From positions 124,001 through 188,000 of the forward strand of contig NZ_JAMBNY010000008.1 in assembly GCF_023715345.1 (NCBI RefSeq): DNA of 64,000 nt, in the 5' to 3' direction. The notes below the pieces were generated by a model. It was not told where the DNA came from. It saw nothing but the letters and a program-made list of their open reading frames with translations, and did not search any database. The translations under genes and the position numbers were made by a program. The DNA is from Paenibacillus camelliae (GTDB lineage: Bacteria; Bacillota; Bacilli; Paenibacillales; Paenibacillaceae). Position 1 is the stretch's first letter. Every line of letters starts with the position of its first letter. This document shows, in pieces, positions 35,106 through 43,611 of the stretch.

Positions 35106-36149
35106 ATGAAACAACAGCTTAAGAAACAAGCCGTATCCATCATTGCAGCATCAATGATTTTATCAGGGGGAGCCGTTTACGCTGAATCAGGTACACAAGC
35201 AGTCGTGACATCAGCACAGGTCATCAGCACTGAGGCTTCAGAACATTCATTCCGTGTAATTGCTAATGATCAAAACATTGCTACAGCAGGGTTTATGAAT
35301 AAGGACAAGCATATTATGGTTCCGTTACGTGAGATATCCGAAGCGTTAGGATTCAATGTGACATGGCATCAAGATAAGCAGTCAGCAGAAGTGTCCTTGG
35401 CTAACTCACCGATATGGACAATGGTTACGACTGATGTGGATCAATATGCATATAATAAAATGAACGTGCAGTTGGGCGCTAAGCCTACTAAAATAGCAGG
35501 AAAGCTATATGTTCCAGCTACATTTTTCTCAGAGATTATGCGAAGTCAAGTCGTTACTGAGGGAAATCAAGTGAATGTTTCTTTTCAAAATGAGGATGTA
35601 AAGATGGTAACGGCACAAGGAGTTATAACGAGCGTTAACGATGATGAGAAATATAAATCCATCCAGATTAATGGAACAGGTGTAGAAGGCACGATTCTAA
35701 ACATTGATGAGGAAACGATTATTCGTAATCGTGCAGGTGAGCAAGTAGACTTTAGTGCGCTGTCCTTAGGCATGAGCATTGAAGTCAAGCATAGCTTAGC
35801 GATGACGATGAGCTTGCCAGGTCAAACCTATGCTTACGAAATTACAATCGTGGAAGCTGCTGACGATGCGAATATGCTTGGTACATCTGGCGCGATCGAA
35901 GAGGTTCGCCAGGATGATGAAGGCAATTTGAGCATTGTAGTCAAGGGCATGGGGATGAGTGATGTTTCTCCAGAACAAGTCGTGCTTCGTATAGACAGTG
36001 AGACGACAATTGTAGATGTAGAAGGTAATGTGATTGATTCAGACCAATTGACAAAAGATGCTAAGGTGCTAGCATACTATGGGCCAATGCTTACTAAAAG
36101 CTTGCCTCCAATCGGTCACGCATGGAAAATTGTTTATCTAGGAAGCTAA
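35106..36149 (+). CDS. Secreted stalk-domain (copper amine oxidase N-terminal-like) protein
   Basis: A 347-residue protein from the ATG at 35106 (AGGAGG 7 bases before; open frame from 35076). A signal peptide (residues 1-25, ending VYAES) is followed by the stalk domain, with the usual MVPLREISEALGFNVTWHQDKQSAEVS and LYVPATFFSEIM. The C-terminal 200 residues are beta-rich (repeated TIVDVEGNVID-like turns) and of unknown role. Stalk proteins are abundant in Paenibacillus envelopes and may bind the wall. A terminator follows. Confidence 0.8.
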   Translation: MKQQLKKQAVSIIAASMILSGGAVYAESGTQAVVTSAQVISTEASEHSFRVIANDQNIATAGFMNKDKHIMVPLREISEALGFNVTWHQDKQSAEVSLANSPIWTMVTTDVDQYAYNKMNVQLGAKPTKIAGKLYVPATFFSEIMRSQVVTEGNQVNVSFQNEDVKMVTAQGVITSVNDDEKYKSIQINGTGVEGTILNIDEETIIRNRAGEQVDFSALSLGMSIEVKHSLAMTMSLPGQTYAYEITIVEAADDANMLGTSGAIEEVRQDDEGNLSIVVKGMGMSDVSPEQVVLRIDSETTIVDVEGNVIDSDQLTKDAKVLAYYGPMLTKSLPPIGHAWKIVYLGS

Positions 36150-36167
36150 TATAATATGTAAGTAGGG

Positions 36168-36206
36168 AACAGACGTTGGCAGAGAGAGCTGACGTCTGTT
36201 TTTTAT
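36168..36206 (+). terminator. Rho-independent terminator
   Basis: AACAGACGTT with a short extension pairs with ACGTCTGTT, followed by a T-rich tract. Confidence 0.85.
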
Positions 36207-36292
36207 TTTATTCGATGTTATACCAACATTTTTTCAATTGTGGTAATCTTACAATTAAAGCAACCTATGATTAATATGGAGATGAGTTCAGC

Positions 36293-37336
36293 ATGTGGAT
36301 TGATCTAGCGAATTTACTTACAAGCTCTGAAGTCGAATCGAAGCTTCAACAAGCATATCAAGGCGGAGACTTTATCCTTGCAGCTCGAATCAAGAAAACG
36401 AATTATATAAGGTCTAATATTTATAATGCTCGTATTAAGCCGCAATATTGGAGAGATTATTCCAATGGGGGAAACATTAGTCTAGTGACAACCGCTTACG
36501 ATTACAAAGACGGTATACATGAGGAAGTATATCTTAATCAGAAGGACTTCTATCTGTCCTCTACCATTCATCCAGACAGAAATATGGCACCTGGCCAGCG
36601 CAAAGCACTATTTATTCAAGCATTCGATGAGCTAGAATGGTATATGGATCATGAAGGGGTATACCTAAGTACAGATGAAAAATATCATAATGGTTTTCAT
36701 GGCATCATTATAGAACAGGAAAGGCTACCATTGTTGTCCTTCTTAAAGGAGAAAACAAATGTGAAAGCCTATGCAGGGTTGCGTCAATTGGAAGAAGAGA
36801 CAAATGAGCCGGATGATGTAACCGATGAATTATTAGAGCTTTTTACACGCTGGGATTGTGTGGAGAGTGAAAAAATTCAGGCTTGGTACTATGCGAATAA
36901 TAGTGAGTATCGAAAACAGTACGATGCAATAAGCGTGAAGTCAGAAGTATATTATGATACATATGACGATGTTTATTTTACGAACATGCCTATAGATAAA
37001 GTGAAAGAAGTCGTTAAGGAATACCATTCCACTTTTATGGTTCCACAAGATTACTTCGGCCATAGACAAGTGGATGTGCAATTTTTGCATGGGTATGATT
37101 ATCTTGACCATGATTCATATTACGAGGATGACAAGGATAGTGATGAGTCAGACCACATCCAGCAAGACCAAGCGCCGATATTCTATGAGCCAACGGATGA
37201 GATGAAAGAAAGAATGCATCAGGAGAGCATGGCTCGCTGGGAATATGATAATAAAAGAAAGGCCTTTGAAGCTGACTCCTATGAAGATTATGATGATTAC
37301 CAGTACTTTGAGCGGCTTCGCAATGGTGAGGAATAA
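36293..37336 (+). CDS. Acidic cytoplasmic protein of unknown function
   Basis: A 347-residue soluble protein with no signal peptide, no transmembrane helix and no motif I recognise. It is rich in Asp, Glu and Tyr; the region from about residue 255 on is strongly acidic (DYLDHDSYYEDDKDSDESDH, later EADSYEDYDDYQYFE) and probably disordered. The first 180 residues mix helices and strands (WYMDHEGVYLS). GGAGATGAG lies about 11 bases before the ATG. Single gene between two terminators. Function unknown. Confidence 0.7.
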   Translation: MWIDLANLLTSSEVESKLQQAYQGGDFILAARIKKTNYIRSNIYNARIKPQYWRDYSNGGNISLVTTAYDYKDGIHEEVYLNQKDFYLSSTIHPDRNMAPGQRKALFIQAFDELEWYMDHEGVYLSTDEKYHNGFHGIIIEQERLPLLSFLKEKTNVKAYAGLRQLEEETNEPDDVTDELLELFTRWDCVESEKIQAWYYANNSEYRKQYDAISVKSEVYYDTYDDVYFTNMPIDKVKEVVKEYHSTFMVPQDYFGHRQVDVQFLHGYDYLDHDSYYEDDKDSDESDHIQQDQAPIFYEPTDEMKERMHQESMARWEYDNKRKAFEADSYEDYDDYQYFERLRNGEE

Positions 37337-37420
37337 CTAAACGCTAGGTAAAATCAAGTGTTTTAAGTAGGATGACGTAAATAGTAGAGAGTAAAGCGAT
37401 AAGTTACATAGGTACTAAGT

Positions 37421-37463
37421 AAAATGCCCGCAGCGTTAACATATTCAACGCTGCGGGCATTTA
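37421..37463. terminator. Strong bidirectional terminator
   Basis: AAATGCCCGCAGCGTT and AACGCTGCGGGCATTT form a perfect 16-bp stem. It serves the converging acidic-protein and spoVR genes. Confidence 0.9.
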
Positions 37464-37543
37464 TATATTTATATACGATGATCATTCTGTATGTTGTGCG
37501 CCACGTGGTTTGAATTCAGGTAATTAGCCAAGATATGATTCAA

Positions 37544-38998
37544 CTACAAAAACTTCCGCGTCGTCTTCGTTCCATTGGAGGTGAATAGAATCTTCTTACC
37601 CTCTACAACGGTTTGCAGATGCACGCTTCTTCCCCAGAGGCTCTGCACATGCGGCAGTGTACGCTCCACGTATTTGAGATCGAGCTCATCGCCTTCAAAT
37701 TGATGCTGGATATATAGCTCACCATTGCCTAGGAAGTCTCCATCGACTACTTGAAGTGTTGGGAAGCCGCCATTAACCTTCGAGTAAACAAGCTGGTCAC
37801 GAATGTTTTCCCACGATTTATCGGTTATTTTCCACTCTGGCCCTTTTTTCTCGAAAACATATAGATCGAGCTCATCAACGAGCTGCTTCGTTAAGTAGTT
37901 GCGCAGGAAGGATTGGTCAGAATCGAGCTCACGTACCTCGAAAATTTTCTCTCGGCCCTTGCCAGGCTTGCGACCAAAGCGTCGCTGCTCTTCCTCCGTT
38001 GGATTATCCCATCGCTTTTCGATGTCTTCAAAAATTTTTAAGCCTAAGTAGTATGGGTTTAAGCTGTGGCGTGAAGGGACAACGACCGAGCTGTTCAGCT
38101 TGGCGAACTCAATCGTCTCCTCGCTGGTCAGATTCATCTCACGAATAATGCGCTGATGCCAATAGGAAGCCCAGCCTTCGTTCATGATCTTCGTCTCGAT
38201 CTGTGGCCAGAAGTAAAGCATCTCGTCACGCAGCATCGTAAGGATGTCACGCTGCCAATCCTCTAGAATTGGGGAGTATTCTTCAATAAACCAGACTAGA
38301 TCCTTCTCGGGGCGAGGTGGGAAGCGCTTGGCATCCTGCAGCGCAGCTTCTCGCTTTGCTCGCTCCGCTTGCTTTGTCTCTTCATCAAGAGACCACAGCT
38401 CCTCATAGGGAGAAGGCGTTTCGCTCTTCTGTGGCGCGCGCTCATTTTCTCTCATCGCCATTTCAATATACCGTTTCTTATCCAATTGATACGGCTTAAT
38501 AACGGTAGGATCAACATGCTCCTGGATAGCTAGAATGGCATCAATAAACTTCTCTACCGTATCGGTTCCATGTATGAGCTCGTATTGATGAATGCGATCT
38601 GCAGTAGCCGACATGCTTTCGACCATATCACGATTCGTTAAGCTAAAGCGAACGTTGTTTTTGAAAAAGTCACAGTGTGCGAGTACATGGGCGACAATTA
38701 GCTTATTTTGAATCAAGGAGTTGCCCTCAAGCAAGAAGGCATAGCACGGGTTAGAATTGATAACAAGCTCGTAAATCTTACTTAAGCCAAAATCGTATTG
38801 CATCTTCATCTTGTGGAAGGACTTCCCGAAGCTCCAATGACTAAACCGCGTCGGCATACCATAGGCACCGAATGTATAAATGATATCCGCAGGGCAAATC
38901 TCATAGCGCATATCGTAAAAATCCAACCCAAAGCCTTGCGCAACCTCTGTAATTTCCGCAATTGCTCGTTCCAGCTGCTTGATATCGTCTGATGTCAT
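37544..38998 (-). CDS. spoVR: SpoVR family protein
   Basis: A 484-residue protein of the SpoVR family, linked to spore cortex formation in Bacillus. Family landmarks seen: [69 protein letters not shown] (a His/Glu-rich site) and [31 protein letters not shown] is 7 bases before the ATG on the minus strand. In many bacteria spoVR lies with prkA and yhbH; here it stands alone. Confidence 0.96.
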   Translation of the reverse strand: MTSDDIKQLERAIAEITEVAQGFGLDFYDMRYEICPADIIYTFGAYGMPTRFSHWSFGKSFHKMKMQYDFGLSKIYELVINSNPCYAFLLEGNSLIQNKLIVAHVLAHCDFFKNNVRFSLTNRDMVESMSATADRIHQYELIHGTDTVEKFIDAILAIQEHVDPTVIKPYQLDKKRYIEMAMRENERAPQKSETPSPYEELWSLDEETKQAERAKREAALQDAKRFPPRPEKDLVWFIEEYSPILEDWQRDILTMLRDEMLYFWPQIETKIMNEGWASYWHQRIIREMNLTSEETIEFAKLNSSVVVPSRHSLNPYYLGLKIFEDIEKRWDNPTEEEQRRFGRKPGKGREKIFEVRELDSDQSFLRNYLTKQLVDELDLYVFEKKGPEWKITDKSWENIRDQLVYSKVNGGFPTLQVVDGDFLGNGELYIQHQFEGDELDLKYVERTLPHVQSLWGRSVHLQTVVEGKKILFTSNGTKTTRKFL

Positions 38999-39078
38999 AG
39001 CGAAGCCTCCTTATCCGAACTGTACTACTCTTAATGTATGAGTGGATAAGGTGAGATATGAGATGGGGGAGGCGAGAG

Positions 39079-39510
39079 TTACTTATCTTCTAGCTGATGA
39101 AGCAGGTACTCACACAGCTTTCCATAGTGCTGACTCTGTAAACTCAATAGCAAGTGCTTCGCATTAATGTCATTGTGAGCAAATATACGATGTATGTAAT
39201 GCTTAAACTCTGTAATGCTAGGGAGCTCATCTTTGTAGATCTCATGGATTTCGATGCCAAACCTATGTAATAGAGATTTAAGCTGATCGTCGTTTTTGTT
39301 AAATTCATGATATTCGCGTAGGCTCTCGTCAGCATTTTGGTTCAATCGATAATTCATTGCGAGTAGAACCTTCATCAAAGCATTAACTTGATTCTCCGAA
39401 AAATTATGATCCAATGCATACATATAGAAAGGAAAATCATCTGCATTCACCATAAATTTTAGCAGCTTAATCTGATATTTTAATTGCTCGATTTCTTTTT
39501 CAACGTTCAA
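39079..39510 (-). CDS. DUF1878-like (YhaI-like) small cytoplasmic protein
   Basis: A 143-residue, mostly helical protein starting at TTG 39510 with GAGGTGA 4-5 bases before. The N-terminus IEQLKYQIKLLKFMVNADDFPFYMYALDHNFSENQVNALMKVL resembles the DUF1878 family (B. subtilis YhaI), which begins with the same 'LEYYIQLL...PFY' pattern, but the match is by eye. Role unknown. It follows 81 bases upstream of spoVR (same strand) and may be co-transcribed with it. Confidence 0.6.
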   Translation of the reverse strand: MNVEKEIEQLKYQIKLLKFMVNADDFPFYMYALDHNFSENQVNALMKVLLAMNYRLNQNADESLREYHEFNKNDDQLKSLLHRFGIEIHEIYKDELPSITEFKHYIHRIFAHNDINAKHLLLSLQSQHYGKLCEYLLHQLEDK

Positions 39511-39719
39511 CTTCTCACCTCATTGGTATATTAAATCAATACTGATCGTTTGTAGCAACGATAAGTGTAATTGCATTCGTGTATATGCTAATTCTATTGA
39601 AATTTCTGACAGTATTCAAATCTCATAAACAACGCTTTGAATTTTAGAAAAAGTCTAGTATGATGATACTTTATGAAAGAAGATAAACTTGAGCGTAAGC
39701 TAAGGGAGACTATTACATT

Positions 39720-39983
39720 ATGCTGGACAATATAAAGCGACTAACAGAACTATTAATGGATAAAAATCCGAATCTACCTGAGGAGAAGGCCATGCTATGG
39801 GTAGAACTATTATGGAGTGATTATGAAGCAACCTCCGCCAAAGCGGGCTATAAGTTTCAAGGTGCAGATTATACTGAGAATCTTGTGCGACAATTGATTA
39901 TAAGCTACGGAGATAAGCTGCATCTATTCATTGCGAAAAATTCAAAGTACGCTGATTTGCTAAGTGACCCTGAGCCACAGTAA
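39720..39983 (+). CDS. yfhJ: YfhJ family protein (WVELL motif)
   Basis: An 87-residue protein with the family signature AMLWVELLWSDYEATSAKAGYKFQGADYTE and the ending ISYGDKLHLFIAKNSKYADLL. YfhJ is a small conserved protein of Bacillales with no known function. AAGGGAG lies close before the ATG region. A short terminator follows at about 40005-40032. Confidence 0.85.
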   Translation: MLDNIKRLTELLMDKNPNLPEEKAMLWVELLWSDYEATSAKAGYKFQGADYTENLVRQLIISYGDKLHLFIAKNSKYADLLSDPEPQ

Positions 39984-40004
39984 ATGAATAGGTTGGAGTA
40001 TTAT

Positions 40005-40032
40005 AAAAAAACAGCTTAATAGCTGTTTTTTT
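40005..40032 (+). terminator. Rho-independent terminator after yfhJ
   Basis: AAACAGCT and AGCTGTTT with a 4-base loop, followed by T. Confidence 0.8.
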
Positions 40033-40107
40033 ATTTTCATTATATTAATAACCAATAGATCTAATCTCATTATGATAAGATTAATATAGCAGAAAGGAGA
40101 GAACAGT

Positions 40108-40668
40108 TTGAATATTACAGTATATTGTGGCGCAAGCGTAGGTAACAATCCCGCTTACGCTGATGCAGCACGATTGATCGGGAATTGGATAGCTAACAAC
40201 AATCACAAGCTAGTGTATGGTGGTGGTAAAGCGGGTCTTATGGGAATTGTGGCTGACGAAGTATTGAAGCACAATGGTGAAGCTATTGGTATTATTCCTA
40301 CTTTTTTAGTGGAACGCGAACTAAGTCACCCAAATCTAACTCAGTTAGAAATAGTAGATTCGATGTCTCAACGAAAAAATAGAATGATTGAACTTGGTGA
40401 ATGTTATGTTGCACTTCCAGGTGGACCAGGTACACTAGAAGAAATTTCAGAAGTTATCTCTTGGGCGAGAATAGGTCAACATAAAAATCCTTGTATACTA
40501 TTTAATGTGAATGGTTATTACAATAAGCTAAAAGAACTGTTTGATGACATGGCGGATAATGGATTTTTGAGTGAAGCGGATAAATCGATGATGCTATTCA
40601 CTGATTCGCTTCAAGAGTTAGAGCAGTTTATAGAGAATTTTAAGCCTGTTGCGGTTCGTACGTACTAA
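40108..40668 (+). CDS. LOG family protein (TIGR00730; probable nucleotide 5'-monophosphate phosphoribohydrolase)
   Basis: A 186-residue Rossmann-like protein. The motif PGGPGTLEEISE (PGGxGTxxE) with the preceding MSQRKNRM (Arg/Lys) is diagnostic; YGGGKAGLMG near residue 40 is also conserved. Family enzymes split the N-glycosidic bond of (cytokinin riboside) 5'-monophosphates; in bacteria the physiological role is mostly unclear. Start is TTG 40108, with GAAAGGAG 8-10 bases upstream. The closest B. subtilis relative in kind is YvdD. Confidence 0.92.
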   Translation: MNITVYCGASVGNNPAYADAARLIGNWIANNNHKLVYGGGKAGLMGIVADEVLKHNGEAIGIIPTFLVERELSHPNLTQLEIVDSMSQRKNRMIELGECYVALPGGPGTLEEISEVISWARIGQHKNPCILFNVNGYYNKLKELFDDMADNGFLSEADKSMMLFTDSLQELEQFIENFKPVAVRTY

Positions 40669-40747
40669 TTCCTACTTAAATATCGATTCTGTAATACATC
40701 GGATCGATATTAATACAATGTAGTATCCCTACATATGATGTACTAAC

Positions 40748-40782
40748 AGCTAAGCTTCTTAGAGGCTTAGCTTATTTATTTT
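40748..40782 (+). terminator. Rho-independent terminator after the LOG gene
   Basis: AGCTAAGC (40748-40755) pairs with GCTTAGCT (40765-40772), followed by TATTTATTTT. Confidence 0.75.
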
Positions 40783-40886
40783 AAGTATAAAGCGATATAC
40801 AGTCATCGTCTTTTTTCGAAAAGCTAAAGACGAAATGGGAAATTTATCGTATGATAGTAGTAAATACACCTTTATAGGAGGAAAAT

Positions 40887-41408
40887 ATGGGATTTTTTGA
40901 CAAATTAAAGGAAAGCGCGTCGAAGGCTGCGGACAAAGCAAAGGATTCTGTCGAAGTCGTGAGACTTAACTCACAAGTTGCTGCAAAACGAAAAGAAATT
41001 GAGAAAATGTATCTTCAAATTGGCGAAGCTGTCTTTGAAGCTTACACCTCCAATGCAGAATCAGCTGCAGAAGAGCTCATTAAAGCGAATAGCGCAACGA
41101 TTATTACATTAAAGCAGGAAATCGAACAACTAGAAATTAAAATTCGAACACTTAAGGACGAAAAGGATTGTGTTTGCGGGCAAGTATTGCCGCTTGATGC
41201 TAAATTCTGTTCTTCTTGCGGTCATAGATTTGAGGAACCAAGCGAAGTGGTGGTTCAAGCGAATGAGCCAGTAGCAATCGAGGCTCCACATGAAGCAGCT
41301 GCAACTACAGAACGCATTTCTGTTAAAAGCTGCTCTAATTGTCAGGCTACGCTTCAAGCAGATGATCGTTTCTGTGAGAACTGTGGAACAGCAGTAGAAG
41401 GTCAATAA
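40887..41408 (+). CDS. Coiled-coil protein with two zinc ribbons
   Basis: A 173-residue soluble protein. The N-terminal amphipathic part (MGFFDKLKESASKAADKAK) leads into a coiled-coil-like region (about 25-90, LKQEIEQLEIKIRTL). Two zinc ribbons follow: CVCGQVLPLDAKFCSSCG (about 93-110) and CSNCQATLQADDRFCENCG (about 151-169). AGGAGG precedes the ATG. It is first in an unrecognised six-gene run with small and large membrane proteins. Zinc-ribbon proteins of this shape often act as membrane-adjacent adaptors; no function is known here. Confidence 0.75.
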   Translation: MGFFDKLKESASKAADKAKDSVEVVRLNSQVAAKRKEIEKMYLQIGEAVFEAYTSNAESAAEELIKANSATIITLKQEIEQLEIKIRTLKDEKDCVCGQVLPLDAKFCSSCGHRFEEPSEVVVQANEPVAIEAPHEAAATTERISVKSCSNCQATLQADDRFCENCGTAVEGQ

Positions 41409-41428
41409 TAATATCAAGGAGGATCAGA

Positions 41429-41848
41429 ATGCAGCAGTTTTCTAATGTTTTGAAAGAATTGAATAAATGGTATCAATCATTTAAGTGGTATCCATTGCTT
41501 CATTCATTAGAGCTAAAGCTCTTATTCGGTGGTCTTGGTATTGTATTTATTCGTGAGCTGCTTTATACCATTCTTCCTTATCAGGCTTATCGTGCGATGA
41601 ATGTAATCTTTTATACGATTCCATTAAATTCACTAGGCTATCACGCCTTTTTGCTAGGGGCATGGCTAACGCTAGCTTCTAAGAATGTAAGATACTTGCC
41701 CTATGCGTTATGGGGCTATGCATTTTACATCATGTTTCCTTTTACAAGTATTTCATTATCGACGATTATCTCGACAGCCGTTTATGCACTGCTAGGCTAC
41801 GGGGTGTTCCGTTACTCTGCTTCACCATATGTTGATGAAAACAGATAA
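41429..41848 (+). CDS. Multi-pass membrane protein of unknown function
   Basis: A 139-residue protein with about four hydrophobic helices (about 28-48, 55-75, 85-103 and 108-125) and a short charged C-terminus (YVDENR). AAGGAGG lies 8 bases before the ATG, and it starts 21 bases after the zinc-ribbon gene. A hairpin with T-run follows at 41864-41900, so transcription into the next gene may be partial. No family recognised. Confidence 0.65.
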   Translation: MQQFSNVLKELNKWYQSFKWYPLLHSLELKLLFGGLGIVFIRELLYTILPYQAYRAMNVIFYTIPLNSLGYHAFLLGAWLTLASKNVRYLPYALWGYAFYIMFPFTSISLSTIISTAVYALLGYGVFRYSASPYVDENR

Positions 41849-41863
41849 TTGAACAATGAATCT

Positions 41864-41900
41864 AGTAAAAGTGTCTTCTTATGGAGGACACTTTTTACTT
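41864..41900 (+). terminator. Hairpin with T-run inside the six-gene run
   Basis: AGTAAAAGTGTC pairs with GACACTTTTTACTT across about 11 bases. It lies between the small membrane gene and the zinc-ribbon/membrane gene and could reduce transcription of the later genes. Confidence 0.7.
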
Positions 41901-41934
41901 GTGCTTTAGAAAAGTATCGGAGGACATAGAATAC

Positions 41935-43611
41935 ATGAGATGCGGAGCTTGTGGTAACGAAGGAAAAGGAAAGTTTTGTAGACATTGCGGTGCTCCACTT
42001 CAGCAAGAACTAGAGCAGGAACCGAGGATTCAACCGAGTGATGGTAGCTCTGCTTTGGAAGAAGACTTAGCAGTACCGATACATAATGATGCTTTGCAAG
42101 TAGAACAGCCGGTAGAAGCGGGGCAAGCCGAGCATGAAGTACCGCTAGAACAGGTCGAGCAGGTAGACAGCGAGCAAGAAGATTCATTAGTAGAAGCGGA
42201 ACAAGTAGAAGTAGAGCATATTGAGGATGATGCCCCTGCTGTAGTTATAGCTCAAGCAGATCAAGCTGAGCAAGAGAAAACGCAAGCAGAGGCTGATCAA
42301 GTAGAGGAACAGAGCCAAGCAAGCGATCAACAGACAAGCCCACAGAAAGCCATGATATTAAGCAGCGCCATCGCTGGGATCATGGCAGCCATCGTAGTCA
42401 TTGGATTAGCCTTTGGGCTAGACTGGGCTGCAAAGCAGGGTGAATTTCAAGAGGATGTACAATATCATCTTCTAAGTCATGTGATCGAAATTCCTCCTGA
42501 ACAAGCGGCTTATTTTATACATTCCGTTAAGCCAGGCGCTTGGCTGCAGCTTATGCTGATGCATGGCGCAGAAATTAAAGGTCAGTACGGTATAAGCACT
42601 GGCAATGATATGAATGAACCATTAATGTTCAGCTTTCAAATGACGTTGCTATTAAGCGCTGCTTGTGCATTTGTATTGATTGCATTAGCAAGCAGATTCA
42701 TATATTCGATCGTTGCTAAGCGATTGAACCAGCTGTGGAAGCTATGCTGGGTTATCCTATGCAGCTTGTGCTATGCGCTTATTATGGGAATGACGCTATG
42801 GCTGTTATCGCCCAAGGTAGAGCTTTTATACGGTAACAGTATTTATAACTTTGAGCTCAATGCCGAGCTGTGGAAGGTTTTTGTGCTAGCGCTGTTGTTG
42901 AGCTTTGTAGCTTCCATTGTTGGCGTTGGACGCTGGAGCGTCCCGCAAAAATTGGATCTATCGCAATGGCTTAAAAGCCTCGCAGCATTCGCTCGTACAA
43001 TGCTTATATTTTTTATCGTTATTATTGCTTTAATGACGCTGAGCTGGTCAACAACGAAGCCTAGTCAGCTTCATAGCACCCATATGACGACAATGGGCGC
43101 AGTATGGGACGCATATAAGGACGATGCATCGATGTACGGGATCATTCCGAATGTGCTGATGCAGCAATTTATATATTCATTAGGAGCGACCTGGCATGTC
43201 GATGGATATGCGGCAGCCAATCTGCTAAGTATGGATCGGCCAATGCAGCTCAACCTTGTTACAGGTGCGTCAGCAGATGATGCGGATCGAGCATCGCTTA
43301 AGACGATTGAGCAGGACTTAAGGCTACATTGGTTTCATGCTGCATTTTTGCTTGCTTTTTTATATGCATTGAGCCGAATCCAGATGAATAAGCTATGGAG
43401 CTACGGATGCACCGTACTCATCATCATTATCGGTGTTGCTGCTTTATCTGCATATGCCAATGTATCCCTCACAGCGAGCAATATGGATGAGGCATTGATT
43501 GGGTTTCGTTTTACGCAATCGCTGCTTTCTGTAGGGATCATTACAGCTATATATTTGATTGCTTCCTATATTATTCAGCGTTGGTTGGCTAGAAGGGGGG
43601 ATAAGTCTTGA
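41935..43611 (+). CDS. Zinc-ribbon protein with acidic linker and multi-pass membrane domain
   Basis: A 558-residue protein from the ATG at 41935 (GGAGG 11 bases before; open frame from 41881). It begins with the zinc ribbon MRCGACGNEGKGKFCRHCGAPL. A long Glu/Gln/Val-rich, low-complexity linker follows (about residues 22-135, many EQVE/AEQ words). The rest has about 8 hydrophobic helices (first near residue 142, IAGIMAAIVVIGLAFGL) with outside loops. This zinc-ribbon-plus-membrane plan resembles YvbJ/TcaA-like envelope proteins in general form only. It overlaps the start of the vWA gene by four bases, so the two products are probably partners. Confidence 0.7.
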   Translation: MRCGACGNEGKGKFCRHCGAPLQQELEQEPRIQPSDGSSALEEDLAVPIHNDALQVEQPVEAGQAEHEVPLEQVEQVDSEQEDSLVEAEQVEVEHIEDDAPAVVIAQADQAEQEKTQAEADQVEEQSQASDQQTSPQKAMILSSAIAGIMAAIVVIGLAFGLDWAAKQGEFQEDVQYHLLSHVIEIPPEQAAYFIHSVKPGAWLQLMLMHGAEIKGQYGISTGNDMNEPLMFSFQMTLLLSAACAFVLIALASRFIYSIVAKRLNQLWKLCWVILCSLCYALIMGMTLWLLSPKVELLYGNSIYNFELNAELWKVFVLALLLSFVASIVGVGRWSVPQKLDLSQWLKSLAAFARTMLIFFIVIIALMTLSWSTTKPSQLHSTHMTTMGAVWDAYKDDASMYGIIPNVLMQQFIYSLGATWHVDGYAAANLLSMDRPMQLNLVTGASADDADRASLKTIEQDLRLHWFHAAFLLAFLYALSRIQMNKLWSYGCTVLIIIIGVAALSAYANVSLTASNMDEALIGFRFTQSLLSVGIITAIYLIASYIIQRWLARRGDKS

